The notes below the pieces were generated by a model. It saw nothing but the letters and a program-made list of their open reading frames with translations, did no database searches and was not told the DNA's origin. This document shows positions 36,466 to 43,780 of a stretch of DNA of 64,000 nt, piece after piece. The stretch spans positions 124,001 through 188,000 of the forward strand of contig JAAFJX010000004.1 in the NCBI GenBank assembly GCA_013299045.1. Reading direction: 5' to 3'. The position numbers and the translations under genes are program-made. This stretch comes from Cytophagales bacterium (lineage in GTDB: Bacteria; Bacteroidota; Bacteroidia; Cytophagales; Bernardetiaceae). Position 1 is the stretch's first letter; each line of letters starts with the position of its first letter.

Positions 36466-37629
36466 ATGCCTAAATTTTGCCCAAGCCTCCTGTTTGTTTT
36501 TTTGCTGTTGAACCATTTGCTGGGCAAAGGGCAAGCGGTCAGTTCGCGTGAATACATTGTCAATCAGCCTATTATAGCAGGCCAAAACACTGACGTACTC
36601 GAAATAAAACGCATTGTTTGCAAAAAAGACAGCACTTGGCTAGAACTAGACTTTACGTGTTTTGAGCCAGAAGGACTTTTTGTAAACCCCGCGGACTCCG
36701 CCAATGCTTTTAGACTAAAGTATAAAGATAAATTTTTGCCGCTTTTAAGCACACGCTCTGTGCCCGAGAGCAGGCATTTGAACTGCCAAGACGGTCAAGT
36801 TTCTTATCAATTTGCTTTGGGCTTCGCCGGCATAGACTATGACAAAATAAAATATGTAGATTTGTGTGCATTTTTTCCTGAAAAGCCCATTCTTTTTGAA
36901 GGCATTTTGCTTTGCACGGCCAAAGAAGCTGAAAAAAATGCCCAAGATGGCGACACTCTCGCACAAATCAGTTTAGCGCGTTACTTCCAACGCACCACCA
37001 ACTATCCCAAAGCAGAGTTCTTTTTTGAATTGTATCTCAAAAAACTGAACAGGCTTTATGGCAGTAAAGACGTGCGTTATCTATCTGTTACACAAGAAAT
37101 TATTAAACTCTATTTGCTACGCATGGAGCTAGAAAAAGCTGAAAGTCTGTGTACCAGTCTTATGCAAGGTTTATATTCGGCCCACCCTTCTCTGCCTGAG
37201 TTTCATAGTATTCTGGGAGATATTTACCAAACCAAAGGTGCGCACCATGAGGCTATTTTAGAGTATATGAAGTACTTACAACTCTTGGAAAAAAAAGGAG
37301 TTGTTAAAAGCAGTGTTTATTCTGCCACCACCAATCTCATACAGTATTCCTACGGCCAACTACCCAACCAAGATACCTTAGCCGCTAAACCACTCTTGGT
37401 GGGCATTGCTATTAATAAAAAACAACTGGTGCAAGGAGTGGTGCTCATGAAAATTTTTGCAGTGGGTGCAGACCAAATGATTATTTCGCAGAACCCTGAC
37501 TTTGTGGATACAGACTGGCGACCCTACACCATCAAGGAGATAGTTCCCTTGGAAATAGGCACAGAACGGCTTTTTATCAAGTTCCGCTTCGGGACGGCTA
37601 TGTCCGAGACCGTCGAAATTAATTTATGA
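36466..37629 (+). CDS. Exported TPR-containing protein of unknown function
   Basis: A 387-residue protein with a signal peptide (MPKFCPSLLFVFLLLNHLLGKGQA). The first half is beta-rich with VCKKDSTWLELDFTC; the middle (~150-280) has TPR-like helices (AEFFFELYLKKLNRLYG, MELEKAESLCTSLMQGLY, AHHEAILEYMKYLQLLEK). The C-terminal ~100 residues are beta-rich again. The ATG at 36466 gives the signal peptide directly; an upstream TTG is unlikely. I do not recognise a family. Confidence 0.7.
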   Translation: MPKFCPSLLFVFLLLNHLLGKGQAVSSREYIVNQPIIAGQNTDVLEIKRIVCKKDSTWLELDFTCFEPEGLFVNPADSANAFRLKYKDKFLPLLSTRSVPESRHLNCQDGQVSYQFALGFAGIDYDKIKYVDLCAFFPEKPILFEGILLCTAKEAEKNAQDGDTLAQISLARYFQRTTNYPKAEFFFELYLKKLNRLYGSKDVRYLSVTQEIIKLYLLRMELEKAESLCTSLMQGLYSAHPSLPEFHSILGDIYQTKGAHHEAILEYMKYLQLLEKKGVVKSSVYSATTNLIQYSYGQLPNQDTLAAKPLLVGIAINKKQLVQGVVLMKIFAVGADQMIISQNPDFVDTDWRPYTIKEIVPLEIGTERLFIKFRFGTAMSETVEINL

Positions 37630-37644
37630 GCAGACAGAAATTAC

Positions 37645-38631
37645 CTAACCATTCTTCGTAGTGCGCTGCCCTACATTGGCCACCACCCAGCTTTTACCCC
37701 ATTCGGCCTTTTCGGCTTCAGACCAAAGCTCAGGATAAAAAATAATGCGCTGAAAGCGTGGAGGCAAGTATTGTTGCCAGTTTGTGCCGCCTGTTGCGTT
37801 TACGGGCTGTGCTTCACGCGCCAAATAACGCACCGCCGATTTGTAGTGCGACAAGCACCAATCTATGTTCAGGAGCGCGTCAAAGTCCTTGAGCTCCTGT
37901 ACAATTTTGTCTTTGAGCGTAGAAGTGGCATAATGCTTTTGGAACAAAGCATACAAATTCCTATCTTTGACCTCAGCCGCAATGCTCAAAAAGGCTTGTG
38001 AGTAGCGTTCTTCAAACTGCTTGAGTGTGAGCGTTTTTTTGCCAGTAGCCAGCTCCGTAGCGCCACGTCGCCAATATATATGCTCGTAAATATCCGATAC
38101 ATTGGACTCTGCATTGAACTTGTCTTTGTGCTCATTGCCTAATAAATGATGAAAACTCGTCGCTAATATCTCAATTTTACGGAATTGAAAGGACTGAAAG
38201 CCACTAGCCGGCATCAAACTCATTCTATATTTTAAAAACTGCGCAGGCTCCATGCCGTCCACCATCACATCAAAAGAATGCACCAAATGCTTCATGTAGC
38301 GCGTAATGCGGCCTAGTTTCATCAAAAAAATTGGGTCATTCGGCTCTTCTTGATGTATCAGTTGCTCCATTTCCCAGATAATAGCCTTGAAATAAAGCTC
38401 TGTAATTTGGTGGTAGAGCACAAAAATCATTTCGTCGGGGAAGTCTGTACGCGGATTTTGCAGCGTGAGCAGGGTGTCTATTTGCGCATAATTCCAGTAT
38501 GTGAGATAGTTGGCGTGTAGCAAGCCTTCCAAATAACTGGGCAAGCTCTGTCCGCTGGCATCATACTTAACGGCGAGTGCTTCCAAATGCTTGGCTATAA
38601 GTTCTTGTTCACTAGAATTGGCGCTGTACAT
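37645..38631 (-). CDS. kynA: Tryptophan 2,3-dioxygenase family protein
   Basis: A 328-residue heme enzyme that opens the indole ring of tryptophan to N-formylkynurenine, first step of the kynurenine pathway. Conserved blocks: LTYWNYAQIDTLL, DEMIFVLYHQITELYFK (with the active-site His in YHQ), RMSLMPASGFQSFQFRKIEIL, and DWCLSHYKSAVRYL where the heme-ligand His is expected. NATGGTNWQQYLPPRF matches the conserved G-T/G-G...YL end. Length fits bacterial homologues. No other kynurenine-pathway gene is adjacent. Its 3' end is only 15 bases from the convergent TPR gene. Confidence 0.88.
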   Translation of the reverse strand: MYSANSSEQELIAKHLEALAVKYDASGQSLPSYLEGLLHANYLTYWNYAQIDTLLTLQNPRTDFPDEMIFVLYHQITELYFKAIIWEMEQLIHQEEPNDPIFLMKLGRITRYMKHLVHSFDVMVDGMEPAQFLKYRMSLMPASGFQSFQFRKIEILATSFHHLLGNEHKDKFNAESNVSDIYEHIYWRRGATELATGKKTLTLKQFEERYSQAFLSIAAEVKDRNLYALFQKHYATSTLKDKIVQELKDFDALLNIDWCLSHYKSAVRYLAREAQPVNATGGTNWQQYLPPRFQRIIFYPELWSEAEKAEWGKSWVVANVGQRTTKNG

Positions 38632-38664
38632 AATTTTGGGCTTTTAAAGTCTGAAAAATTAAAC

Positions 38665-39012
38665 CTATATCTTAGCTTTAAGTTCTGAGATGGCATTTTC
38701 TACAGTATCGGCCACTGAAAAAATGCTGTTCAGTTTGGTTATAAGAAGCAACTTTTCTGCTTGCTGAGAGGGTTTTACCAAAAACATTTCGCCTCCGCTA
38801 TTCCTGAACTTAGTCAGCATACGAATCAAAACACTTAGGCCAGTGCTATTCATGTAGTTGATGTCCGAAATTTGGGTAGCACAGTGTACTTGGCCTGCTT
38901 CAATATGCTTTTGAATGGTTATAAAAATATCGTTTTCGTCGGCTGTGCCTAGCAGGTCGCCGCTCATACGAATGACAAGAATACCCTCAGTAAGCTCCGT
39001 TTTGTAAGTCAT
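38665..39012 (-). CDS. STAS-domain anti-sigma-factor antagonist-like protein
   Basis: A 115-residue single STAS domain. ILVIRMSGDLLG forms the first strands and ISDINYMNSTGLSVLIRML carries the phosphorylatable serine in N-S-T-G-L, as in SpoIIAA and RsbV. In partner switching, a serine kinase phosphorylates this residue and a PP2C/SpoIIE phosphatase removes the phosphate. No kinase lies next to it; two SpoIIE phosphatases are elsewhere in the window (29081-32470, 43781-46072). It is 33 bases downstream of the kynA start on the same strand, and the Fur-family gene lies 36 bases upstream of it. Confidence 0.9.
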   Translation of the reverse strand: MTYKTELTEGILVIRMSGDLLGTADENDIFITIQKHIEAGQVHCATQISDINYMNSTGLSVLIRMLTKFRNSGGEMFLVKPSQQAEKLLLITKLNSIFSVADTVENAISELKAKI

Positions 39013-39048
39013 TTTTTTTGAAATTTAAATTAAAGTTAAATATCTTTT

Positions 39049-39519
39049 TTAAACATTTTGTGGTCTTTCTGTGCAGCCTTCTTTGGTGCATTTGCCATAA
39101 AAAATGAGCGAATGGTGCGAAATTTCAAAGTTCAGAAGCTGGCCTACCATGTTTTGAATGTTCTGGAGGCGTGGGTCGCAGAACTCCACCACTTTGTAAC
39201 AGTCCGTGCATATCAGGTGGTCGTGTTGCTTGTAACCATAGCTTTTTTCATAAAGCGATATGCCCTTGCCGAACTGATGCTTAGAAACCAGATTGCACTC
39301 CACGAGCAGGTCTAGCGTATTGTAAACTGTGGCACGGCTCACGCGGTAGTTCTTATTTTTCATACTCACATACAAAGACTCTACCTCAAAATGGTCGTTT
39401 CGGGAATAAATTTCTTCTAAAATAGCAAAACGTTCAGGAGTTTTGCGAAGGCTTTTGTTTTCTAAATAAGCCGTAAAAATACGTCTAATTTCTTCATTGA
39501 GGTTTTGTCCTATTTGCAT
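39049..39519 (-). CDS. Fur-family metalloregulator
   Basis: A 156-residue ferric-uptake-regulator family protein. The winged helix is in residues ~20-90 ([35 protein letters not shown]). The dimerisation domain shows [16 protein letters not shown] with metal-site histidines and the first CxxC, and the C-terminal GKCTKEGC gives the second cysteine pair for structural zinc. Subtype (Fur, Zur or PerR) cannot be fixed from sequence; Zur-like or Fur-like are both possible. The STAS gene follows 36 bases later. The 293-base gap upstream (39520-39812) shows no gene or clear hairpin. Confidence 0.88.
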   Translation of the reverse strand: MQIGQNLNEEIRRIFTAYLENKSLRKTPERFAILEEIYSRNDHFEVESLYVSMKNKNYRVSRATVYNTLDLLVECNLVSKHQFGKGISLYEKSYGYKQHDHLICTDCYKVVEFCDPRLQNIQNMVGQLLNFEISHHSLIFYGKCTKEGCTERPQNV

Positions 39520-39812
39520 ATCTTAGCTCTGCTTTATTTGGAGTCGGCGGCAAATTAGCATTTTTTTGGTAATTTTAGAGGTAAAGGATACAAAATTTAA
39601 TGACTGAGTTTTTTTTTAGATAAATGAGGGCCTAGCAAGACACCAGTTCATCTGGAGCAAGTAGCTTTAACAGACGTTGGCGCAGAAGTAAGATAAAAGA
39701 ATATTGACTGCCCCAAAACGATGTAATTATCTTAAAAATATTTTTTTATCCTCTCAACCAATAAGTCCTTACCGCGCTTTTTTGTGCCTTGCAAAGCAAA
39801 CAAGAAGCATTC

Positions 39813-40979
39813 CTACCTTAGCGCTTCTGCTGGTGGAACAACGGCTAGTCGCCATATAGGAACAAGGCTGATGGCCAGATAAGGTACGAGCGTAAAGCAC
39901 AACACGGTCAGCACGTCGCCGATGCTCATGTCAAAATAAACGCTGAAGTCAGGATAAATTTGAGAACGCCCCACCAGGAGAGGTCGCAAAAACACAGCAT
40001 CAAGCCAGGTGTTGTGTAAGTAGGCCATTAGCAAGCCTGTTCCTACTGCCAGCAGCCCCACGTAACCATGCTGCATCAATTTAAGACCTATAACTTCCCG
40101 AATCGTCCAGCCCAATCCTTTAAGCAAAGCAGCGCCAAAATAGTCAGATTTGCTGCTCCCGCTCAGGCGCGCCCAGGCCAGTACCAAAAAACACAAAAGG
40201 GCGGGAATGACTCCATAAATAACCACACCGCCTCGCCAGCCCCAGATAGCTGTATAGCTGCTGCGGATGGCTTCGCTCGTAAAAACACGCAGGTAAGGGT
40301 ATTGAGCAGCTATCTTTCTGGCCAAATTGTCTGCTTCTGCTTCATTGTGCATACAAATACCTAAATCCGTATAGACAGAATCGGGCATTTGCCAGAGGCT
40401 ACGCAAACTTTTTTGGGATAAAAAAAGAATATTGTGCGTCAAAATATCTGCCTCTGTATCAAATTTACCAACAATTTGGTAGTTTTTTTTCTGTTTTTGT
40501 TGGTTGCCCATACTCAAAAAATCGCCCAAATCAAGCCCGCTACTTCGCAAAAAGCCACTACCCGCCACGCAACTAGAATCGTTCAGAAGCTGAGGTGCCG
40601 GATTGCTTAGCTTTAGATAAGGCCAAGCAGCGCTCATGCTGTCCAAAGACATCAAACAAAAAACAGAATTGGACATTTCGTCGGCATAAAACCCCCAAAG
40701 ACGCGGCCAAACAGCCTTGATGCCGCGCATTTGCCGAACACCCTGCCGTACCGAATCATGCAAGGGCACAAGCCGCCCTCCTTGCAACTGCTGTACCCAG
40801 ACTTGAGGCATATTTTTAGTAATTTGTTCTGTTTCACGGCTCAGCGAAGCGCTAAAGCTCACCGAAGCGCCCACCAAAAAGGCAATAAGCATAAGGACAA
40901 AACCATTGTAAAAGAACAAGGCATAGTTTCTTTTGAGGTCTTGGCTTGCAAAACGCGCTATATTGAGGTACTTATTCAT
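39813..40979 (-). CDS. ABC transporter permease of the FtsX/MacB superfamily
   Basis: A 388-residue membrane protein with the FtsX topology: one N-terminal helix (residues ~20-42), a large periplasmic domain (~45-240), then three C-terminal helices (VIYGVIPALLCFLVLAWARL, GYVGLLAVGTGLLMAYL, VLTVLCFTLVPYLAISLVPIW) and the typical ending LAVVPPAEALR. Family members couple to an ATPase to act mechanically on lipoproteins, lipids or toxins; no ATPase or periplasmic adaptor is adjacent. Its ATG overlaps the GluQ-like gene by eight bases, indicating cotranslation. Confidence 0.78.
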   Translation of the reverse strand: MNKYLNIARFASQDLKRNYALFFYNGFVLMLIAFLVGASVSFSASLSRETEQITKNMPQVWVQQLQGGRLVPLHDSVRQGVRQMRGIKAVWPRLWGFYADEMSNSVFCLMSLDSMSAAWPYLKLSNPAPQLLNDSSCVAGSGFLRSSGLDLGDFLSMGNQQKQKKNYQIVGKFDTEADILTHNILFLSQKSLRSLWQMPDSVYTDLGICMHNEAEADNLARKIAAQYPYLRVFTSEAIRSSYTAIWGWRGGVVIYGVIPALLCFLVLAWARLSGSSKSDYFGAALLKGLGWTIREVIGLKLMQHGYVGLLAVGTGLLMAYLHNTWLDAVFLRPLLVGRSQIYPDFSVYFDMSIGDVLTVLCFTLVPYLAISLVPIWRLAVVPPAEALR

Positions 40980-41859
40980 ATTCTAGGGCTATTTTAGGCC
41001 AAATCAAAAATGCACTGGCCTCTTCTAAGTCCTTCAAAGAGCAGACCAGATGCGGTTTAGGTAAGGCTAAAAGCGAGGCTAAAGTTTCGTAAACAGCCCG
41101 TACTGATTGACTTTTACGCCAGTTATGCACCGAGTCCGAACCATGAGACTTCGCCATTTTTTCGCCGTTATCAGTCAGCAAAAGCGGGTGATGATAAAAA
41201 ACAGCATCTAAAAAGTCTTTGCACCTCAATTGCTTCGCCAAAGCTAACTGAATAGCGCTAGAAGCCCATAAGTCTGCCCCACGGATAACGACATTGATGC
41301 CAAAGTGTAGGTCGTCCATTAAGGAACAGAGTTGGTAGGCCAGCCCACCGTCTCGCTTGCGTATGACTGTGTGTGGCATTTGCCTATGCAGATGCACGTT
41401 GTGCGCGCCCGCCTTCCAGTCTATAATTTCCTGATAACCAATAACTTCTGTATCCAAACGCCAAGCTCCTTCCGCCTGCGAACAGGGTTTGTCTTTACAC
41501 AAACAAGCCTGCTTTTGGGCTAGTTGGGCGCGGCTACAAACACAGAAGAAGAGAATTTTTTGGGCTTTAAGTTGCTCAAAAGCCGTCATGTATAGTTCCT
41601 GACGATGTTTTTGAGAATAATTGGCTTCAAATTCTGACACAGATGCAGGGCCAGAGTCTGGAGTAATGCCCAAAAAATCTAAGGTATAAAATACATCTTC
41701 CAAATAACTGGGTCGCACCCTTTGTGTATCAGCGTCATCAATGCGTAAAAAAAGTTCTGCGCCGTGCCGCCTGCTCCAGAGCCAAGTAAGGACAAAAGAA
41801 AAGGCATTTCCTAAATGCAAAAAGCCACTTGGTGTGGGCGCTAACCGGGTTTTGAGCAT
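40972..41859 (-). CDS. gluQ: Glutamyl-Q tRNA(Asp) synthetase-like protein
   Basis: A 295-residue GluRS catalytic-core homologue without an anticodon-binding domain. RLAPTPSGFLHLGN is the HIGH-type motif and NGEKMAKSHGS is the KMSKS-type loop. FCVCSRAQL...CLCKDKPC supplies the zinc cysteines seen in GluQ/YadB. GluQ attaches glutamate to queuosine in tRNA(Asp). I use the ATG at 41859 just before the first motif. It overlaps the downstream permease gene by eight bases. Some Bacteroidota homologues are annotated only as glutamate-tRNA ligase family. Confidence 0.85.
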   Translation of the reverse strand: MLKTRLAPTPSGFLHLGNAFSFVLTWLWSRRHGAELFLRIDDADTQRVRPSYLEDVFYTLDFLGITPDSGPASVSEFEANYSQKHRQELYMTAFEQLKAQKILFFCVCSRAQLAQKQACLCKDKPCSQAEGAWRLDTEVIGYQEIIDWKAGAHNVHLHRQMPHTVIRKRDGGLAYQLCSLMDDLHFGINVVIRGADLWASSAIQLALAKQLRCKDFLDAVFYHHPLLLTDNGEKMAKSHGSDSVHNWRKSQSVRAVYETLASLLALPKPHLVCSLKDLEEASAFLIWPKIALEYE

Positions 41860-42105
41860 AAACTGTTTTTGAGAACACAAAATTAGGCAAACTGGAGCAA
41901 TAAGCAAGTGGTGCACCTAAAACTCTCTCTTACTAGACCTATTGAATCAGAAAGAAAGTAGGATAACGCAATTATAATGCAGCTAAAATTTCTTGTCATT
42001 ATTTTAGGCAAAAAAATATCTAAAAAAAACAAGACTTTTTTTAGAACTTTGCGTTCTAGTAAAGGGTTTTATTCATTTTTTATCAAAATAGTATCAAAAA
42101 ACAAA

Positions 42106-42489
42106 ATGGAAGAGTCTATTAGACAAAAACAGGTGGGGCGGTTAATTCAAAAAGACCTCAGCGCCATTGTGCAGAAGTACCCTGAATGGTTCGGCAATGC
42201 GTTTGTTACCATACCTGTTGTACGCATGACCAAAGACTTGGCCATTGCCAGAGTGTATTTGAGCACCATTTTGAGTGCGCCCACACCAGATTTTCTGAAG
42301 CGCATCAACGAGCACAACAAAAGTATTAGACAAGAACTCGCTCGCAGGGTTCGTAACCAACTTCGTATAGTTCCACATTTACAGTTTTATATGGACGATG
42401 CACAACAAGAATTTGATAAAATTGAGCGCATTTTAGCTGGTCTTAGCATTCCGCCTGCCACAGAAACAGAAGAGGCAGACGAATTTTAA
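42106..42489 (+). CDS. rbfA: 30S ribosome-binding factor A
   Basis: A 127-residue KH-fold ribosome-maturation protein that binds the 5' region of 16S rRNA in the immature 30S subunit. RQKQVGRLIQKDLSAIV is the N-terminal signature; VVRMTKDLAIARVYLSTI and VRNQLRIVPHLQFYMDDAQQEFDKIERIL match the core. I chose the ATG at 42106; the open frame extends 43 codons upstream but that part is lysine-rich and unlike RbfA. No nusA/infB neighbours are present. Confidence 0.9.
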   Translation: MEESIRQKQVGRLIQKDLSAIVQKYPEWFGNAFVTIPVVRMTKDLAIARVYLSTILSAPTPDFLKRINEHNKSIRQELARRVRNQLRIVPHLQFYMDDAQQEFDKIERILAGLSIPPATETEEADEF

Positions 42490-42522
42490 TTTCTCAAAAA
42501 AGATGACTAAGTAAAATTCTAT

Positions 42523-42765
42523 ATGCAATTTGATTTTGATTTGAAGGACTATTTGTTGCTATCGGTTTCGGTAGCCGCATTTGGCATTGGCGTACACCAA
42601 TATATGTATTTTGGTATGGGGGCTAGTTACTGGCTCTTTATGTTGGCTTTGGGCGTTCCGTTCTATATGCAGTATAGGCGCACTAAGCGCAAGCTACCGA
42701 TACCTCCTTCAAAAGCTGAAAAACTGACTACTAAGAGTACAAAGAAGATACTAAAAACCAAATAA
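42523..42765 (+). CDS. Small two-helix membrane protein of unknown function
   Basis: An 80-residue protein with two hydrophobic segments (residues ~10-27 and ~34-50) and a very basic C-terminus (RRTKRKLPIPPSKAEKLTTK). It starts 33 bases after rbfA on the same strand and is probably cotranscribed. No family recognised. Confidence 0.65.
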   Translation: MQFDFDLKDYLLLSVSVAAFGIGVHQYMYFGMGASYWLFMLALGVPFYMQYRRTKRKLPIPPSKAEKLTTKSTKKILKTK

Positions 42766-42881
42766 CGCATGGTTTTCGCTAGCATTCCCCCAACGCCAAG
42801 CACACTTTTGCGGCCATACGGTCGTTTAATTTGTAATAAAACAAACACTCATTTTATCTAACGCCAAACTCTGATTGATTT

Positions 42882-43523
42882 ATGAAAACAATGTATGCTA
42901 GTGCCAAAATTCTGCTTCTGCTTTTCGGTACTTTGAGCGCTCTGGCTCTCAAAACACAAACTCTTGATGACAAAGAGATGACAGGGCATAAAGTAGGCGA
43001 TGTTGCCACAGACTTTAAGCTAAAGAACGTAGACGGCAAAATGGTAACTATGAGCCAATATTCTGATGCTAAAGGATTTATAGTGGTTTTTACTTGTAAC
43101 CATTGTCCTTTTTCAAAACTTTATGAACAGCGTATCATTGACCTTGATAATACCTATAAACCCAAAGGATTCCCTGTTATAGCAATAAGCTCAAATGACC
43201 CGGCCGTAGAGCCAGATGATTCCTTTGAAAAAATGGTAGAGTTGGCCAAAGAAAAGGCTTATCCCTTTCCTTATCTTTTTGACGAGAGCCAAGACGTAGC
43301 CAAAAAATATGGCGCAACCAAAACCCCACACGTTTACGTTTTGTCTAAAAAAGACAAGAAACTTAAAGTGGAATACATAGGTGCTGTAGACGATAATCCT
43401 AAAAAAGATAAACCAGACGCGCACGCTTATGTGGCTGATGCCGTTGAAGCACTACTTAAAAACAAGAAAGTGTCTGTTACAGAAACCAAAGCAGTTGGTT
43501 GTTCTATCAAGTGGAAAAAATAG
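42882..43523 (+). CDS. Exported thioredoxin-like (AhpC/TSA-type) protein
   Basis: A 213-residue protein with an N-terminal signal (ILLLLFGTLSALALK). The thioredoxin fold contains VVFTCNHCPFSKLYEQ with a CxxC active site (CNHC), and ATKTPHVYVLSKKDKKL supplies the cis-Pro loop (TPHVYVL). The TCNHCPF form is typical of a widespread family of extracytoplasmic thioredoxin-like proteins in Bacteroidota and Planctomycetota. The C-terminus GCSIKWKK is also characteristic. Redox partner unknown. A terminator hairpin follows at 43548. Confidence 0.88.
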   Translation: MKTMYASAKILLLLFGTLSALALKTQTLDDKEMTGHKVGDVATDFKLKNVDGKMVTMSQYSDAKGFIVVFTCNHCPFSKLYEQRIIDLDNTYKPKGFPVIAISSNDPAVEPDDSFEKMVELAKEKAYPFPYLFDESQDVAKKYGATKTPHVYVLSKKDKKLKVEYIGAVDDNPKKDKPDAHAYVADAVEALLKNKKVSVTETKAVGCSIKWKK

Positions 43524-43547
43524 TTTGAGACCATTGTCATATTGAAC

Positions 43548-43609
43548 GTTGCGTGTTTGAAGCTGAAAGTTTGTTTAATGACTTGCAGCCATACACGCAA
43601 CATTTTTTT
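43548..43609 (+). terminator. Terminator after the thioredoxin-like gene
   Basis: GTTGCGTGT (43548-43556) pairs with ACACGCAAC (43593-43601), followed by ATTTTTTT. The loop is long (36 bases), 24 bases after the stop codon. Confidence 0.65.
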
Positions 43610-43780
43610 GGGGGTTATAGAGCATCAAAAAAATACATATTGGCTGCTTATCAAATAAAATAAACTGCAACTTTTTAGCTAAATAGAAAAAAAAGCATAA
43701 AATTTGTAAGACTCTAGTTGTTTTACTCTTACCTTTAGCGTTAAACAATTCTTGTTAGCAGACCCCAATCTGACTGAACT

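Noticed and set aside
39520-39812. Possible gene or small RNA between the Fur-family and permease genes
   Set aside because: No open frame of useful length, no terminator hairpin and no clear promoter.
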